The position numbers and the translations under genes are program-made. The notes beneath the pieces are model-generated. The model made no database searches and was not told where the DNA came from. It saw only the letters and a program-made list of their open reading frames with translations. From Maritimibacter sp. (GTDB lineage Bacteria; Pseudomonadota; Alphaproteobacteria; Rhodobacterales; Rhodobacteraceae), in NCBI GenBank assembly GCA_020441225.1, contig JAGRMP010000172.1, forward strand, positions 1,095 to 9,271: 8,177 nucleotides of DNA, written 5' to 3'. This document shows positions 7,067 to 8,177 of the stretch, piece after piece (position 1 is the first letter of the stretch; each line of letters opens with the position of its first letter).

Positions 7067-8065
7067 ATGGTCATCGCCCTCGAAGAACAATGGATCTGGG
7101 ACAGCTGGTACGCCCATGACGGCACCCGCTGGCACGGCTATTTCCTCAAAGCGGACAAGTCGCTGATCAATCCCGACCTCAGGCATTTCAACGTCACCCA
7201 GGGCCATGCGGTCTCGGAGGACCTGGTGAGCTGGGAGCATCTCGGCACCACCTTCGCCCCCTCGACAGGCCCCGCCTGGGACGATTTCACCACCTGGACC
7301 GGCTCGGTGGTGCAGGACGGGGCCGGGGGCTGGCATCTGTTCTACACCGGCACGTCGAAATCGGAGGAGGGGCTTTACCAGCGCATCGGCCACGCCGTCT
7401 CGAACGACCTCCACAATTGGACCCGGGTGGGCGACGGGCTTGCGCTCGACCTCACCGGCCCCAATGCCGGGGCCTACGAGGTCGAACATGTGCGCGGCTT
7501 CTGGCACGACCGGGCGATGCGCGATCCCTGGGTGATGCGCGACCCGGAGGGCGACGGCTGGCTGATGTACTTCACCGCCCGCATCCCCGGCGAGGCCGAG
7601 CCCAATGCCGGCGGCGCCATCGGCTTCGCGACCTCGCCCGATCTCGTCACCTGGACGCTTCAGCCCCCGGTCTTTTCCGGCGGCTTCGGCCAGCTCGAAG
7701 TGCCGCAGGTCTTCGAACGGGGCGGGCGCTGGTACTGCCTGTTCTGCACCTCGGCCGAACACTGGTCCAAGGCCCAGGTCGACGCCGTGCCGCGCGGGGC
7801 CGCCACCGGCACGCACACGCTTCTCTCCGACCAGGGCCCGCGGGGGCCGTGGCGGATCCAGCCCGGCCCCTTCTTCGACGGCGATCTGCCCTGCCGGCGC
7901 TATGCCGCGCGGATCGTGGACGACGGCGGCACGCTCAAGATCCTCGGCTTTCGCGACACCGCCGAAGACGGACATTTCGGCGGCTACGTGATGGACCCCG
8001 AGACAGTGACAATCGATGAAAACGGCCATCTGCGCGTCACGCGCGCGGCCGAGGCAGCGGAGTGA
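7067..8065 (+). CDS. Cytoplasmic glycoside hydrolase, GH32/GH68-like (clan GH-J), probable fructosidase
   Basis: Predicted five-bladed beta-propeller hydrolase, 332 residues, with no signal peptide and therefore cytoplasmic. The three acidic motifs of clan GH-J are present in order: WIWDSW (9-14) with candidate nucleophile Asp12; MRDPW (151-155) with transition-state stabiliser Asp153; and QLEVPQVF (209-216) with candidate acid/base Glu211. Their spacing (141 and 58 residues) resembles GH32 enzymes. Repeated blade signatures are visible: HAVSEDLVSWEHLG, HAVSNDLHNWTRVG and FATSPDLVTWTLQP. The nucleophile motif looks like the WDSW of GH68 rather than the WMNDPNG of classical GH32, and the C-terminal beta-sandwich usual in GH32 is absent. 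Likely role is cleavage of an imported sucrose-like fructoside; this is inferred. A GH43-type activity is the main alternative. ATG 7067 has AAAGGA (7055-7060) 6 nt upstream. It is encoded between the permease and ATPase genes of one transporter. Confidence 0.85.
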   Translation: MVIALEEQWIWDSWYAHDGTRWHGYFLKADKSLINPDLRHFNVTQGHAVSEDLVSWEHLGTTFAPSTGPAWDDFTTWTGSVVQDGAGGWHLFYTGTSKSEEGLYQRIGHAVSNDLHNWTRVGDGLALDLTGPNAGAYEVEHVRGFWHDRAMRDPWVMRDPEGDGWLMYFTARIPGEAEPNAGGAIGFATSPDLVTWTLQPPVFSGGFGQLEVPQVFERGGRWYCLFCTSAEHWSKAQVDAVPRGAATGTHTLLSDQGPRGPWRIQPGPFFDGDLPCRRYAARIVDDGGTLKILGFRDTAEDGHFGGYVMDPETVTIDENGHLRVTRAAEAAE

Positions 8066-8071
8066 CAGCCG

Positions 8072-8177
8072 ATGGCAACCCTGAACCTCACGGATGTGCG
8101 CAAGAGCTTCGGCGCAACCGACGTCATCAAGGGCGTGGATATCGAGATCGAGGACGGTGAATTCGTCGTCTTCGTCG
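8072..8177 (+). CDS. Sugar ABC transporter ATP-binding protein, MalK/UgpC type (3' partial)
   Basis: Only the first 35 residues fall in the window. They read [14 protein letters not shown], then [21 protein letters not shown], the standard opening of MalK/UgpC/MsmX-type ATPases, including the aromatic A-loop residue (Phe13). The sequence ends on the first base of the codon where the Walker A motif (usually GPSGCGKST) is expected, so no catalytic motif can be confirmed. The start has GGAG (8059-8062) 9 nt upstream and lies 6 nt after the hydrolase stop. It is expected to power the two permeases encoded upstream, completing the importer. Confidence 0.9.
   Translation, partial: MATLNLTDVRKSFGATDVIKGVDIEIEDGEFVVFV

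Noticed and set aside
3624..8029. Very long open frames on the minus strand opposite the sugar operon (3624-6197 and 6158-8029)
   Set aside because: They lie exactly antisense to well-supported genes. Their products are His/Arg/Asp/Gly-rich low-complexity sequence with no recognisable domain, as expected when GC-rich codons suppress stops in other frames.

Overview
The window is GC-rich, tightly packed bacterial DNA with every supported gene on the + strand. Dense GC-ending codons, genes that overlap or abut, and the pairing of a urea (Urt) ABC transporter with LacI-controlled sugar ABC transporters suggest an alphaproteobacterium, perhaps of the Rhodobacteraceae/Paracoccaceae or rhizobial type. 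That placement is inference from gene style, not from a marker gene.

Region 1 (1-2416) is the 3' end of a urea ABC transporter operon: urtC (5' end outside the window), urtD and urtE. They are translationally coupled (ATGA overlap, then a 3-nt gap). The binding protein (urtA) and first permease (urtB) would lie upstream, outside the window.

Region 2 (2417-2712) is the only long intergenic stretch (296 nt). It holds GC-rich stem-loops after urtE, with no U-tract. Next come two abutting 14-bp LacI-type operators (2573-2600) that coincide with a plausible sigma70-type promoter (TTGACA at 2572). A leader of roughly 100 nt then runs to the regulator start. The best regulator start is a TTG at 2713, not the GTG at 2704.

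Region 3 (2713-8177, continuing beyond the window) is a sugar-uptake operon. In order it encodes a LacI-family regulator, a periplasmic family 1 sugar-binding protein with a signal peptide, two MalF/MalG-type permeases, a cytoplasmic glycoside hydrolase of the GH32/GH68 (clan GH-J) type, and the start of a MalK/UgpC-type ATPase. A GC-rich hairpin with a UUCG loop separates the binding-protein gene from the permeases and may set their expression ratio. The working model, partly inference, is as follows. The regulator represses its own operon through the tandem operators. The transporter brings in an intact fructoside such as sucrose or a small fructo-oligosaccharide, and the signal-less hydrolase cleaves it in the cytoplasm.

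No tRNA, rRNA, CRISPR array, insertion sequence or phage-like gene was seen. The window looks like an ordinary metabolic region. Its most interesting points are the tandem operator/promoter, the short propeller-only fructosidase-like enzyme inside the transporter operon, the enlarged periplasmic loop in the first permease, and the RNA structures at two gene junctions.
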